Source of the DNA: Pinguiococcus pyrenoidosus
Lineage: Eukaryota > Sar > Pinguiophyceae > Pinguiochrysidales > Pinguiochrysidaceae
Direction: 5' to 3'
DNA length: 64,000 nucleotides
Assembly (NCBI GenBank): GCA_019677205.1
Contig: JAAMXY010001303.1
Span: 45,966 to 109,965, forward strand
Of the stretch, positions 28,666-39,783 are shown in pieces. Positions within the stretch are counted from its first letter, which is position 1. Each line of letters begins with the position of its first letter. The notes under the pieces were generated by a model. The model saw only the letters and a program-made list of their open reading frames with translations. It ran no database searches and had not been told where the DNA came from. Made by a program: the position numbers and the translations under genes.

Positions 28666-30014
28666 ATGGCACGGATGTCATGGATCTCTCTGTGCTTATT
28701 GCTGCATCTGAAAGGCGTCCGAAGCTCGCGAGAGAAGTTCGACGCGTGGATTCGGCGCTACAACAAGGTTGGCACGGCCGGACCGCTGCGCTTCTCCGGT
28801 GTCTCCGACTTTTTTGCCTCTCCTAAGAATGCCCACTTCTCCTCCCATGCCCAGTCGTACGCATCAGCTGAGGAGTACGAGGAAAGATGGGCCGTCTTTG
28901 AGCAAAACCAGAAGCTCATTGAGGAGATGACCGCGAGGAGCGCTCACGAGCGCTATTCGTCCGGCAAGTTTGCGGACTTGAGACCGGAAGAATTCGCTCA
29001 CAAAGTGCTCATGCCGCCGCGGAAGGCCCCTGTCTTGCCCGTGGAAAAGTCGCAGATCCACTTCGAGGTAGAGACTTCATGGGATTGGAGAGATTTCGGC
29101 GCGGTCACCTCGGTCAAAGACCAAAAGCAGTTTGGGACCTGTTGGGCCTTCAGTGCCATGGGTAAGTTTGAGGTAGATTCGCGTTGCAATTACGGTGCGA
29201 CTTGCCACCACTGGATAGAGTGTGATTGCGCCTTCTCTCCCTTTCTGTCGACAGGAACTGTTGAGGGACAATGGTTCCTCAGCGGAAACGGGCTGCTGGA
29301 CCTCTCCGTTGAGCAGCTTGTGGAATGTGATGCGGCTTTCGACGCAGAGCGGGCAGCAGCCGACTGTGGCGAGTTCGGAGGGTGGCCATACCTAGCCCTG
29401 CAGACGCTCATCGATGCTGGCGGCGCTCGGAGCGAGGAGGACATGCCGTATTGCATCGGGGTTCCGCTCGGGCAGCCGGGAAGCTGCTTGCCTTGCATGC
29501 CGGAGGGCTACAGTGAGGACTTTTGTGGCTGGCACGGGGACCTGTACTGTGACAACTCCACCACGTTGGGCCAAGGACCACAACAGCTGTGCCACAGCAC
29601 CGAGGGTGTTGTCGCGACGATAAGCAAGTGGCGAGCGCTCGAGCAAGACGAAGACGTGATCGCTTCCGAGCTGCAGGCGACGGGACCGCTCTCTGCGCTG
29701 ATGAATGGCGCAGGCCTCCAGTTCTACGACGGTGGAGTGTTCGCTCCGAAGAGATGCAGCCCAAGTGTGATGAACCATGCCGTTCTCCTCGTGGGAATGG
29801 GTACCGACGAGGACACAGAAACCGACTATTGGATCGTCAAGAACAGCTGGGGCGACGACTGGGGTGAGAGGACGACGCCACAGTAAATTAAGCTCACTGG
29901 TGTTGGCGAGGCCTAACAGTCCGTTTGGGAACAGGTGAAGACGGCTACTTCAGGATTGTGCGGGGTGCAGGCGCCTGTGGGATAAACACGAACGTCGTCG
30001 TCGCGGCGGTGTAG
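28666..30014 (+). CDS. Papain-family cysteine protease (cathepsin-like) with pro-domain
   Basis: Exons 28666-29161, 29255-29863 and 29935-30014 (394 aa); introns of 93 and 71 bp are GT-AG and in phase. The N-terminal hydrophobic stretch (SWISLCLLLHLKG) is a signal peptide. An inhibitor I29-type pro-region follows (YEERWAVFEQNQKLIEE ... FADLRPEEF). The mature enzyme has DWRDFGAVTSVKDQKQFG then TCWAFSA with the active Cys, MNHAVLLVGMG with the active His, and VKNSWGDDWG with the active Asn, then GYFRIVRG. Odd: the normal Cys of QxCGSCW is replaced by Phe (QFGTCW), so one conserved disulfide is absent. An in-frame ATG 22 codons upstream is possible but would bury the signal peptide. Likely lysosomal or secreted. 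Confidence 0.9.
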
Positions 30015-30262
30015 GAAGCAACGCCCGACGCCCGCGTCCGCACCCAACATGCGCTTACCACACGCAGCGCATCTACGTGACTTCGGACGCATGATGGATT
30101 TCAGACTTGAGAAGGAATGCTTGAGAAGGAACGTTCGAGGACAATAGCCCAAGGGGTCAGCTGTCTTGCCATCTCTGCCGGGATGCGCTGGTTGGGCAGG
30201 TTGATAGTCTGGTGGAGAATGGACCCGAAAATGCAGACCATTCTCCACTTCCAGGCGAAGCG

Positions 30263-33200
30263 CTACAAGACGAATCGCAGCTTCAGGGGCACCCGATTGG
30301 AGCTACTGCTGCTGCATTTTGCGACCAAGACCTTGACCGGGTCGCCTAAGGACTCCCACGCGATGTGGCGATCCACCTCTCGTTTCTCGAGAAAGAGACA
30401 CAGATTTTGCCGAGGTCGGAGAAGCTTCTCGCCATCAAAGGCCCATCCCGGGCTCGTCAGCGCGCGGCAGTCTTCCATCTGTAGCTGGTACACCCCTTCC
30501 TCCTGAAGGACGAAGACAACTGTCTGTCAGCACGCAGCGAAGGCAGCCCACACGAGGAGGGCGCTCGTACCGGGAAGACCGTGAGGCACAGAGGCCCAAC
30601 GCTGCTGCGAAACGTGGTGCCTAGCAAGTGAAAGGTTATTGGTATGCTTTGTTGAGCGTTGTCTTGTAGCCTCGAACATCCCACGCATTGCTGTGGCGAA
30701 TCACCTTCTCGATACGTTCGGAAAATGCGGATTCCATGTCCTGCACCTTTCGACGAACTCGGCGTCGAGGACGCTTCCTTCATGTCGAAAACAAAGCTTC
30801 GCATCATCCCCAAGAAGGAGTCCGGTGGCGCCAGGTCCAACCCGGTGCCAAGCCTCGGTCTTGCTGGGACGTCGACGCCCCATCCGATGTCGTGCCAAGA
30901 CGAGTCCGGCGGCAACATGTGCGTCCCATTGAAGGCCCACACGTGCGGGGAGTTCCGGACGTCCCGCTGCAGATCACCGTCAGTGATTCGCCCTTCTCTT
31001 GGCTCGACAACGTAGCCCGCCAGCAACGCCCCGTCGTATCCGCGCTGATCCACCCGCGCTCGGGAGACGTTGAAGCTGATAACATGGCTAGAACCCTCAC
31101 TCCACTTCCCAGCGACGAGGCTTCCCACTTGCGAATCGCCGCGAGACAGCTCGGAGAGAGGATGGCTCACGCAGAGCTCCCCTTTGTGCACCAGGTGGTT
31201 GTCCACCGTCAGCTTCCACACGTCCGAAACGGCCTCTCGGTAAGGACCGAGCTCCAGCCGCGACCGACTCCCAAGTCGGAGCGCAGCCGCCCCCAGGTAT
31301 CGTGGCCCAGGGGCATTCGGTCCGGACCTTGCATTTGCGTTGGGACTTATGACCGATATCCAAGTTGCCGACTCCTGCTTGAGATGCCAAAGTGCCAGCC
31401 CCGTGCAGCGCTCAAGTGCCACGCCGATCACCGTATCCCTCGTCGCCGCTTCCGCCTGGCTCCACTTCGGCTGGAGACACAGCCCGGTGCTGGTGTCCTT
31501 GATTGTGGCGAGCAGGGGGCTGTAAACAAGAGCTCGGTCCTCGCCGACGACCTCCACAACAAACGTCTTCACCTCGTCGAGGACACCACGAAGCCTGCGA
31601 TACCACCTGAGCGGCTTCCACTGGATTCCGCCCTTGTAAACACAGACTGCTGCTCGGAGCAGCCACGCCACTTGCCGCCGAAGCCACTGGATGTTTGGGA
31701 CGTCGTGGAACACCGTGGGGGCGGACTGCAGGGTCCGTCGAGAGCGAACGAGTCTCCAGTATATCTGCAGCGCCTTGCTTGTGTCTCTGGGCACGACGCC
31801 TCCCTTTTCGTACCACATTGCAAGCATGGAAAGCGCGTCAAAGTGCCCGGCGATGGCCGCTTCTCCCACAGCGTCAACGGCCATCCCCTCATCCCCGCGC
31901 CGCCGCAGAACTTCGGAGTACATGTACTTGCACGATGCATGCTCGACTTGTGCGCACCGTGCCCACTGCTCGTCCGCGAAGTCGTGGCTGAGCGTCGGGA
32001 AAATCAGCGATATCTCCGCCGGAACGGAAGCCGTCGAGACCAGAGTGGCTGCAAAAGCCTGGGCCTGAGGATCTCCAGTGTGCGCCCCAACGACGCTGGC
32101 AAAGAGGCCCCGGCTGATGTCATGCTCGTCGGTCACCGCGTAAGACGTGCGACGCACGGAGGGAAGCATCACCTGCCGATAGAGGGCAGATCGTAGCGCC
32201 TCGGCCGGCACCCTGCAGCTTAACGCGTTGACTGCGGAAGCCTCTTTTGCAGAGCTCCCAAGCGCTAGCCCTGCTTGCTGTGACTTCATCTTCTTGGAAG
32301 CGCGGTACACGTCAAGCAAGGCACGGACGTCGAACTGTCCCGCCTGCAGAAGCATGCCGACGCCGTTGGCCACGGTTCGCCCATCAGGCTTGGAGGATCC
32401 GGTCAACTCGTGATCCAGAAGAGCGGTGCCCAGCAGCCGCATTGCCGTGGGGCTCCCATGCATCGCGGCTGACTCGAGGTGGTTGGCAGCTTCGTGCTCG
32501 TCGGGCTGAATCTCAATGCCCGAGGCGCTCAACCCCTCCAGGAGAAGCCCACCCGTCGTCGACATCGCTGATGCGCTCCCGTGCTGCCCGTACGCAACGA
32601 GCTCCTGCATCCGTCCCGACACAGCCTCGAAGTTTGCTGTGGTCTCGTTCACGGCAGCGGACAGCGCTGACTGCCCGTCGCTGGTCTTGTCCCCGAAGTA
32701 GAGGTCGACGTCATGCTCCGGGGGCAGACCCAAGGCACGCGCCAAGCTCATCTGTGCTACCCGGGTTGCACACTCCAAGTGGCCCATCTTCGCACACTTT
32801 TGGTAGAACTGCAGCGCCATTCCCCGATTGGGCATGAGGCCGTACAAGCCATACTCATAGGCCGAGGCCGTGATGAACACCGCATCGGCATTCGGCGCGC
32901 TGAGACCTGCTCCATCCAAGGCTGCCTTCCTCTTGATGCGCCGGAAGATCTCTTGCTGCGTCACTGCCCTTGCTCGGCCGCCCGACGCAAACGCGTCCTC
33001 CAAGGCCTCGAAGGGTTGCAAGGGCAACGCTCGGGTCCTCTTCTCCTCGACGAGCGGCAGCATGGTCTCGTAGATCGACAGCGCCTTCTCACAGCTCTTT
33101 TCAACGCCATCCAGGCCGTGCAGGTGGCGATAGGCGAGCCCCAATCGAGCCAGTGGCTCCCTCGTGTCCGCGGCCTGCTCCAGAAGAGGCATCGCCAGCG

Positions 33201-33681
33201 CTGCGCCGTCGGCCTCGAGGCTCAAGATGGCGCTCTGCACGAAGAGCGCCAGTCCCGAACCGAGCTCAGCCGCCTTCTGCAGCCTCTGCAGCAGCAGCTT
33301 CCCGTCGAAAGAAGCCCTCCGCATCTCCTGCCCTCGCGCCCGGTGAGAGAACAGCTCCTCTCGCAGCAGTCGCTCACACGCCTCCACTTGTTGCTCGGCG
33401 CTGCCTTCGCCAGCGTCGCAGAGGGCCTCCAGAGTGGGGCCACCCTCCACCCCCGTAAGATCCACGACTCCATCGTCTTCGCCGCTGCCGTAAGTCTCCT
33501 TCCACGCGGCGAAGTCCGCCTCAGCTTTCACCTTGGCGCTTTCGAGCGCCTCCTGGTCGACTTCCACATCGAGCAATTGCGCGGGCACGCGGCCGAGCAG
33601 GAAGATGAAGACGATCGCGGAGAGCTCTCGGCCTCGACGGCAGCCGAACGCGCGTCTTCTGAGTCCATTTCTCTCTGTCAT
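30263..33681 (-). CDS. Sel1-repeat secretory protein with possible beta-trefoil region
   Basis: A long frame of about 1,070 aa runs from an ATG at 33681. Signal peptide: ELSAIVFIFLLGRVPAQ. Helical repeats of the Sel1 type recur, e.g. AANHLESAAMHGSPTAMRLL and GEAAIAGHFDALSMLAMWYE, and ALQFYQKCAKMGHLECA, as in SEL1L/HRD3 of ER-associated degradation. Residues about 760-900 contain STGLCLQPKW, CTGLALWHLK and VWKLTVDNHLVHKGELCV, reminiscent of a ricin-type beta-trefoil. The end is unsettled: the frame runs to 30457 through unlikely sequence, while a better 3' exon (EEGVYQLQMEDCRAL, 30502-30263) starts at a good acceptor. A coding-looking stretch IEKVIRHSNAWDVRGYK near 30690 is in another frame. 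Confidence 0.65.
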
Positions 33682-34138
33682 GGCGCCATTCGCCGAAGCG
33701 AGCTTCGGGCCCCGTTCTCCGCCTGAAACCGTCGTGAAACGGTCAAATCCCAAGCAGATTTGTCGTCCTTCCGTTTCTACTAAATGTATGTTTACTTTTA
33801 TCAGTACTTAACTATAAGAATATTTGAAGTATTCATTGTACCAATCCGAGCAATCCAAACCCTTCTCGGCGACACCAATCGGTGATGAGCGCCGCCTTCG
33901 CTGCTCCAATCCAGGCCCACCTAAGCTCCAGCTTCGCTGCTGATTTCTGATTTCCACCAATCGCACCACCCTTCGGATGCCAACTCGACGACCCATTGAT
34001 CGAATCGGCGCTTACGTCACGCCGCTATTCCGAGGTAATACGCGGGTCGCAAGGCGGCGGAAGGCCGCCTTCGTTTCAGTCGCTCCCGGCGCCAGGGCAG
34101 CGCCGCGCGCGTCTCTCCAAATTTTGATTTTATTGACG
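33682..34138. promoter_or_regulatory. Divergent promoter region with CCAAT boxes
   Basis: 457 bp between the Sel1 gene (-) and the GH5 gene (+). It starts with an AT-rich islet (33780-33840), then carries at least five CCAAT/ATTGG-type motifs between 33840 and 34005. Clustered CCAAT boxes are typical of NF-Y-bound promoters in many eukaryotes; their use here is inferred. Confidence 0.45.
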
Positions 34139-36144
34139 ATGGTGATGAGGGCTCTGTACATGCTTGCCTTCTTTGGCCTGGCTTCTGCCGTGCGCAGGGA
34201 CAGCCATCACATCCACCGCGGCGGTCGAAGGGTGCAGGTGCAGTAGAAGGTTCAGCGACCGCGGGCTTCGACTTGCAAAAGACGCCTTGCCAAGGGCCCT
34301 CAGCTTGGTTGTTCGTACCTCTCAGGTTGAGGTGGGGGAAGGCCATTCCATGCACGCGGGGAAGAGTCGCTGGAGGTGCGGCGAAGGCAAGGGAGCGGGC
34401 CGGGATTTCCACGTCCGGGGCACGAATCTTGGCGGCTGGTTGGTCCTCGAGCCTTGGATCACCCCCAGCCTGTTCTACCAGTTCCTCGGCGCCTCTGAGC
34501 GCTTCGGCAACGACGCCCCCCAGAAAATTGGCATGGACATGTGGTCCTTCTGCCGCGGCCTGGGACCCGAGGAGGCCAACCGGCAGCTTCGGCGGCACTG
34601 GGAGACCTGGGTCACCGAGAAAGACATCGCCGCCATTGCGGCCACGGGCGCGGACAGCATTCGCATTCCCGTCGGCGACTGGATGTACATTCCCTACGAG
34701 CCGTACACCAATTGCACGACCGGGGCGCTCGAGGAACTCGACCGGGTCCTCGACCTGGCCGCGAAGTACGATCTCAAGGTCTTGCTGGACATTCACGCCG
34801 TGCGCGGCTCGCAGAACGGCTTTGACAATAGCGGGCAGACGCAAGATATCGTGTACACGAGCATTGCGCAGATCGTGCCCATCAGGACCACCACGTTCCT
34901 CCACTGGCCGACGCGCGCCGCCAACTGGATCGGGACGTGGGACCGCAACCTCGGAAACTACACCAGCATCAACTATGACAACTTGGAGAACACCCTCGCG
35001 GTCATTGACATCATGGTCGACATGTACAAGGACGTGCCCGTCGTGTGGGGCATCGAGCCTGTCAATGAGCCGTGGGAGTTCACGCCCATGGAGATCCTGT
35101 TTCAGTTCTACTGGGACGCCTACCAAATGGTGCGGGCCAAGGCGCCGCACTGGATCTTCCTCATGCACGACTCGTTCCACTTGGATCCGTGGTTCTGGGA
35201 CGGGTACATGGAGGGTTGTCCCAACGTGGGCATCGACACCCACATCTATCAGGTGACCGACGCACGATTCGGCCGCAGCTTGCGAAAATCCGCGTGCCTC
35301 GTCTCTGACTCGCCAATGCTCTTCGTTTCAAGGCCTGGAACAATCCAGCGGCTCCGAAGGACTTCTATACGAACGCGTGCGATATGGGAGACGTCATCCA
35401 GTCGTTGAAGGACGTTGGTAAGTGCTTCAAACAGAGAGACGGCGGGACGTGGGTCTCCGAGGTTGGGTACTGATACGCATCTCTCTCTGCTTCGTTCAAA
35501 CAGACTGGCCGGTGGTCACCGGGGAATGGAGCTTGGCCACAGACAACTGCGCCATGTGGCTCAATGGATTCCAAGACAACCTGCCTGGCTTCCCCAAAGT
35601 CGTCTGCCGGCGCGTGCTGTGCCCCCGTCCGTACATGGGCCCAGATCAGCCGGGCGCGCCTCCTAGCCGCGACATTGGTCCTCAAGACCCTTTTGGCACA
35701 GGCGCAAGCACCCCCATGTGGGGTTACTGCCCCATTGGGGAGAGCTGGGATGATCGCGGCTTTAGCGACGATGCCGTGATGCGCGAGCTGGGTTTCCGCA
35801 AGATCTACGCCTTCGACCAGATCGGGAATGGCTGGTACTTTTGGAACTTCAAGACGGAGCTCGAGCCTCGTTGGGACTTCATGGAAGCTTGGAGGAGAAT
35901 CTGGATCCCCGTGGAGCTGGAGACGGTCGACACGAACACCCGAGTTGTGAGGGCGTGCGACCCAATCATCGCCTCGAGCGCCCCGGTTTTGCTCTCCGCA
36001 GCTCCGGCCACCAGTTTCCTCGGACAGGGTGGCTCGCTTTGGCTGTACACGCTTGGTGGGTGCCTTGTGGTCCTGCTGGGGATGCTGTACGTCCGGGCAT
36101 TGCGTAGGAATGGAGGAAGGTACGAGGCTTTGGATGACATCTGA
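34139..36144 (+). CDS. Glycoside hydrolase family 5 exo-beta-1,3-glucanase-like, membrane-anchored
   Basis: Exons 34139-34237, 34326-35252, 35333-35417 and 35504-36144 (583 aa); GT-AG introns in phase. Signal peptide MVMRALYMLAFFGLASA. The GH5 (eukaryotic exo-1,3-glucanase) fold is seen in RGTNLGGWLVLEPWITPSL, ADSIRIPVGDWMY, VLLDIHAVRGSQNG, the acid/base IEPVNEPW and the nucleophile VVTGEWS. The C-terminus has one hydrophobic helix (LWLYTLGGCLVVLLGMLYV) and a basic end (RALRRNGGR), so the enzyme is tethered to a membrane with its catalytic domain outside or in the lumen. Algae storing laminarin or chrysolaminarin use such enzymes; that substrate is inferred. Exon 1 could end six bases earlier. 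Confidence 0.88.
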
Positions 36145-36347
36145 AGCTTCGGTGCGTTGAAGACATCAGATGTCTAGACGATTCAGTTCGTCTTCTTGCC
36201 GCGGGCCCGTGGTTCATGGAAGAGAAGATCTGAGTGAGGGGTTATGGTCGCGCGGGCATGATGTGTGCTGCAAGGGAGGGGCGCGCCGTGGCATACTAAT
36301 CGTGCTCCTCTGCTTGCTCCTCTCTATCGGACTCTCGCGCTCCTCTG

Positions 36348-38933
36348 CTATCTGCTTAGCCACACTTGAGCAGTTGTTCCTGGAATCACTTGCAGGCGGT
36401 ATCCTCTGCTTCTGCCACTCGGGCTTGGCGCGGTTTGCTTCCCTACCAGATGTCCGTACGCCATCGTCTGGAGATTCCCCGACTTGACGCTGGGTGGGCA
36501 CCGATATCTCGGGCCTCCGGGGGCGCCCGTAGGCGCGGCGTACGGGCCTAAGCGAAATCTCTCTTTCGAATGATCCATCCCATCCTCGGCGCGTCCCGTG
36601 TATCCACATTTCCGATATCCTTGGCTCGCAGGCCCATTTCTTGCCAGCTCAAAGCTGGATGCCTCGCCCGAGCCTTGCTGGGTTCCTTTTCGCACTTGTC
36701 GGGGAAATCTGAATGCATCCTGATGACAAGCGCCAGCTGCTACAATACTCTGACTCGGCCCTTGCCGCGGGTGAGAGGGCCACGGGAGCAAGCGCGACGG
36801 TGCTAGCTTCGGTGATTTTGGATTCCTCTGCTTGCTGAGAGGGGCTAGACAGCCGGCGTCCTCGAGCGGGCGCTTCAATGGAAGAAGGCCCATCTTTGGC
36901 GAGAGCCTAGCGTTCGTGGACGTCGCGGACGTCGCGGACGTCGCCGCCTTCATTCGCTGCTCCCTCCAGGCCATCCGCTTCATGCGACTCGCCTCTCGCA
37001 TGGTCTCCACCAGAAAGTTTGGGTGGTCGCTGGGAGACAGGGGCGTGACGGCCCATTCTCGTCCGGCGCCAGGCAAGGGGAAGGCTCCGGCTTTGGTCTT
37101 CTTTTCCCCCTGCCACCTCTTGCTGGGCAGCATGGCTAGGCTGTCGCTCCACGCGAGATCTGCTCGAAGTTGCTCCTGCGCTTTGAGGAGGGCGGCCGCC
37201 TTCTCAGAGGACACTGGGTGCAGGTTGAGGGACTCGTCGCACCACACCATTCCGTCGTTGAGATTCGCGTTCATAACTTCAGCGTCGTCTGCATCAAAGA
37301 CCTCTGGCGAATGGTCGAGCGAGACGACCCGGTCGTGCGCCTGGCGGTAGCTTAGGGGGTGCAACATTTTTGCCTCCTCGGGATCCATAAACCGAAGCGC
37401 GAACTCAGGCAAGGGTGGGTCGCTCTTGTTTCGGGCCGTCCAACCTTTTTCAGGTTTTTCCCCCTGCTTGGAGATCATCTTCCCGATGCCAGCGGTAAAG
37501 CCCGTGCTAGCATGCTTCTCCGCCTCCAAGCTCTCCCGCATACTGACGCCTTCGTCTACCTTCTTGTTTCCGTCTTCGTCTCCATTCTCACCTTCTTCTC
37601 CATTCTCACCTTCGTCTCCATTCTCACCTTCGTCTCCATTCTCACCTTCGTCTGCGTTTTCAGCTTCGTCTGCGTTTTCAGCTTCGTCTGCATCTCCGTC
37701 AGCGTCTGCATTTGCGTTTTCGTCGGCGTCGGCATTGCTGTCCTGTACAGCGCCTTCCTGGAGGCCATCCAATGCTGTTTCTTTTGACGCGGTGGCGGGC
37801 CAGGCTGCGGCACGGGTTGTCTGAGCGACTGAATTCGCGCTAGAGGACGCGCTTGTGAGCTCCTCCTGGCGGCTCTCCTTCTCTCCGCTCCGAGTACTGG
37901 GAATCGGTATGGACTCGACGTCGTCGTCATCGACGATCTCAAACTCGTCAGCAAAGGCCCAGATGTCGCCGGGAGGTTCGCTCAGGAAGCGCCTTCGATA
38001 CTCGGCGCGAGTCTTCTCCCGCCGCTGCTGCTCGTCATGGTCCACGCTTGGCTTCGCCTGGGAGAAGCCGAGCTCCGGTCGCCACAGGGCGGTGTCAAAG
38101 ACAAACTCGTCGGAGAGGGCGCTGCTGGCGAAGACCTGCGAGCGCTGCTCCTGCATGGCCAGGATCTCGCGCAGGATCGTGGGCGACGCCAGTAGCGACA
38201 TGTGCTGCTCGCACAGAGCGACATAGCGCCGGTACTCCACGAGAACGCGCAGAGTGGTCTCCAGGTGACCCAGCTCCTTGAACAGCCATTCCGCGATGTG
38301 CGGCCCGACGGATGCAGCCGCTTTGGGCATCGGCTGGTAGGCTGGCCTGCGCATCTCCTCCAGGTTCTTGGCCTCGCGCTTGCCCAGGGTGCGCGAGCCG
38401 CAGTAGGGATCGAAGATGGGGCCGTAGTCCCAGATGCTCGCCGGCGGGTACTCCAAGAAGCGCTCGCGGTAGCGCGTGCGCGTGGTCCGCACGCGCTCCA
38501 CCAGAGCCGCAGTCATCACGATGTCACTGACGGCGCTGGCGCTCTCCACCAGGTCGTCGTGCTTCATGAGCTTGGTCAGCAGCCGCTGTTCCTCATCCAG
38601 TCCGCGAGCTTCGCGCCGCTCAGGCTCCGCCACCCCGCCGCTCCTCTGGTCTTCTGCGCTTTCGCTCTCTACAGGCGCTCTGACCGCAGATCGGTTCTGG
38701 CGCAGCAGCGCCTGGCAGAAGGGGCGATAGCTGTCCATGATGTGGTGCCGCAGCCACACCTCGCGCAGCAGGTTGGGCGCCACCACGTCCGCTTCCACGG
38801 CCCGGAGCGCCATGAACTTGGTGTACTCCTCCACCGCCTGGCGAGCAGCCAAGTTGGACAAGCCCAGGCGGCGACCGCACTCCGCGGTCAAAAGCGCGCG
38901 CTCAAAGGGAATGCGCAACACCGCGTCTATCAT
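36348..38933 (-). CDS. Large acidic protein with repeated helical unit, unrecognised
   Basis: Uninterrupted frame of 861 aa from the ATG at 38933. Near the N-terminus, YTKFMALRAVEADVVAPN followed by VWLRHHIMDSYRPFCQAL resembles the repeat of glycine-rich-domain (DUF1399-type) proteins, where a conserved VW-x-x-H and Y-x-x-FC occur. Diverged copies may follow (YRRYVALCEQHMSLLASP); YRERFLEYPPASIWDY and YRRRFLSEPPGDIWAF form a clear internal duplication. The middle holds an Ala/Asp/Glu/Asn repeat (see 37566-37720) and the C-terminal 150 residues look poorly coding, so an intron or earlier stop is possible there. Function unknown. Confidence 0.6.
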   Translation of the reverse strand: MIDAVLRIPFERALLTAECGRRLGLSNLAARQAVEEYTKFMALRAVEADVVAPNLLREVWLRHHIMDSYRPFCQALLRQNRSAVRAPVESESAEDQRSGGVAEPERREARGLDEEQRLLTKLMKHDDLVESASAVSDIVMTAALVERVRTTRTRYRERFLEYPPASIWDYGPIFDPYCGSRTLGKREAKNLEEMRRPAYQPMPKAAASVGPHIAEWLFKELGHLETTLRVLVEYRRYVALCEQHMSLLASPTILREILAMQEQRSQVFASSALSDEFVFDTALWRPELGFSQAKPSVDHDEQQRREKTRAEYRRRFLSEPPGDIWAFADEFEIVDDDDVESIPIPSTRSGEKESRQEELTSASSSANSVAQTTRAAAWPATASKETALDGLQEGAVQDSNADADENANADADGDADEAENADEAENADEGENGDEGENGDEGENGEEGENGDEDGNKKVDEGVSMRESLEAEKHASTGFTAGIGKMISKQGEKPEKGWTARNKSDPPLPEFALRFMDPEEAKMLHPLSYRQAHDRVVSLDHSPEVFDADDAEVMNANLNDGMVWCDESLNLHPVSSEKAAALLKAQEQLRADLAWSDSLAMLPSKRWQGEKKTKAGAFPLPGAGREWAVTPLSPSDHPNFLVETMREASRMKRMAWREQRMKAATSATSATSTNARLSPKMGLLPLKRPLEDAGCLAPLSKQRNPKSPKLAPSRLLPWPSHPRQGPSQSIVAAGACHQDAFRFPRQVRKGTQQGSGEASSFELARNGPASQGYRKCGYTGRAEDGMDHSKERFRLGPYAAPTGAPGGPRYRCPPSVKSGNLQTMAYGHLVGKQTAPSPSGRSRGYRLQVIPGTTAQVWLSR
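37566..37720. repeat. Coding 18-bp minisatellite (DEGENG-type)
   Basis: Tandem units of about 18 bp (CTTCGTCTCCATTCTCAC on the plus strand) inside the large acidic gene, giving repeated Asp-Glu-Gly-Glu-Asn-Gly and Asp-Glu-Ala-Glu-Asn-Ala on the minus strand. All steps are multiples of three. Confidence 0.85.
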
Positions 38934-39783
38934 GCTCGCCCGCACGCCTCTCGCGCGACACGCGCGCAAGCGCGAGTCCACGCCGCGCAAGGTACCGACC
39001 CGACCCGACCCGACGCGAATGCGATGGACGGCGGAGCGCGCGCGCGCACGGTGTACAGATTTTCTGTACTGTGGCGCTCCTCCGCTGGGCCGCATAGGCC
39101 GCGCAGCCAAGTGGAGATCCCAAGCCCGTTGGCTGCGCAAGTTGGCCATGTGCGGCTTGCTCCGCTCTGCCATGGCTGGGGCGAGGCCTGCGTGCGTGCG
39201 ACTTCAACTCTCACCTTGCCTTTACGGGCGGAAGGCGCGGAGCGCCGGGTTCCTGGCCCCCTCCGCCGGCTGCATCCAATGGGAGCCGGCAACGAGGGCA
39301 AAGCGCTGCGAAAATTGAATCGCGCCTGGGGAGCCGGGTTGTCCATTCAATGAAGCAGCCAGGACCCAAAGCCGGGTGCACACGCAAAGTACAGGCGACG
39401 GAGCCGGCGGCAGACGCACCTGGTAACGTCGTTCCCGCTGCGCAGGAATCCATGATTTTCTATTCTATTTTGTTTTGAAATAAAGGCTCAACCAAGAGTC
39501 CAGCCTTGTAAAGTTCATACAAAATTGAAAGACATCCAGGTCAACAAGCTTAACCCCTATGCTAAACATGTATCTTCGAGAAATCTATATTCAAAATATT
39601 TTCAATCTGCTCCGATGAACGAATCGGAGCTTCCCAGCGCTTCACGCCTCTTTGGCGCGCTCTACACGTTTCTTGGGAGACCCATTTTGTCAAGCGCTGC
39701 AGCCACGCTAGGCTACAAGCTCCACAATTTGGCGCCTCGTCGTGCTGAAGCCCTAGGCCTTGACGGAGACGAAATCGCGGGAA
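38934..39783. promoter_or_regulatory. Divergent spacer with AT-rich islet
   Basis: 850 bp between two divergent genes. The first part is GC-rich and contains GACCCGACC repeats (about 38995-39012); 39455-39600 is AT-rich. No coding exon is supported. Confidence 0.4.

Noticed and set aside
32713-33726. 337-residue plus-strand frame opposite the Sel1 gene
   Set aside because: Mirror of the GC-rich minus-strand coding sequence; no recognisable domain, while the minus strand shows a signal peptide and Sel1 repeats.
38202-39353. 383-residue open frame on the plus strand opposite the large acidic gene
   Set aside because: Its composition is that of an antisense shadow (His, Gln, Arg, Ala runs) and the minus-strand frame is longer and has internal duplications typical of real protein.
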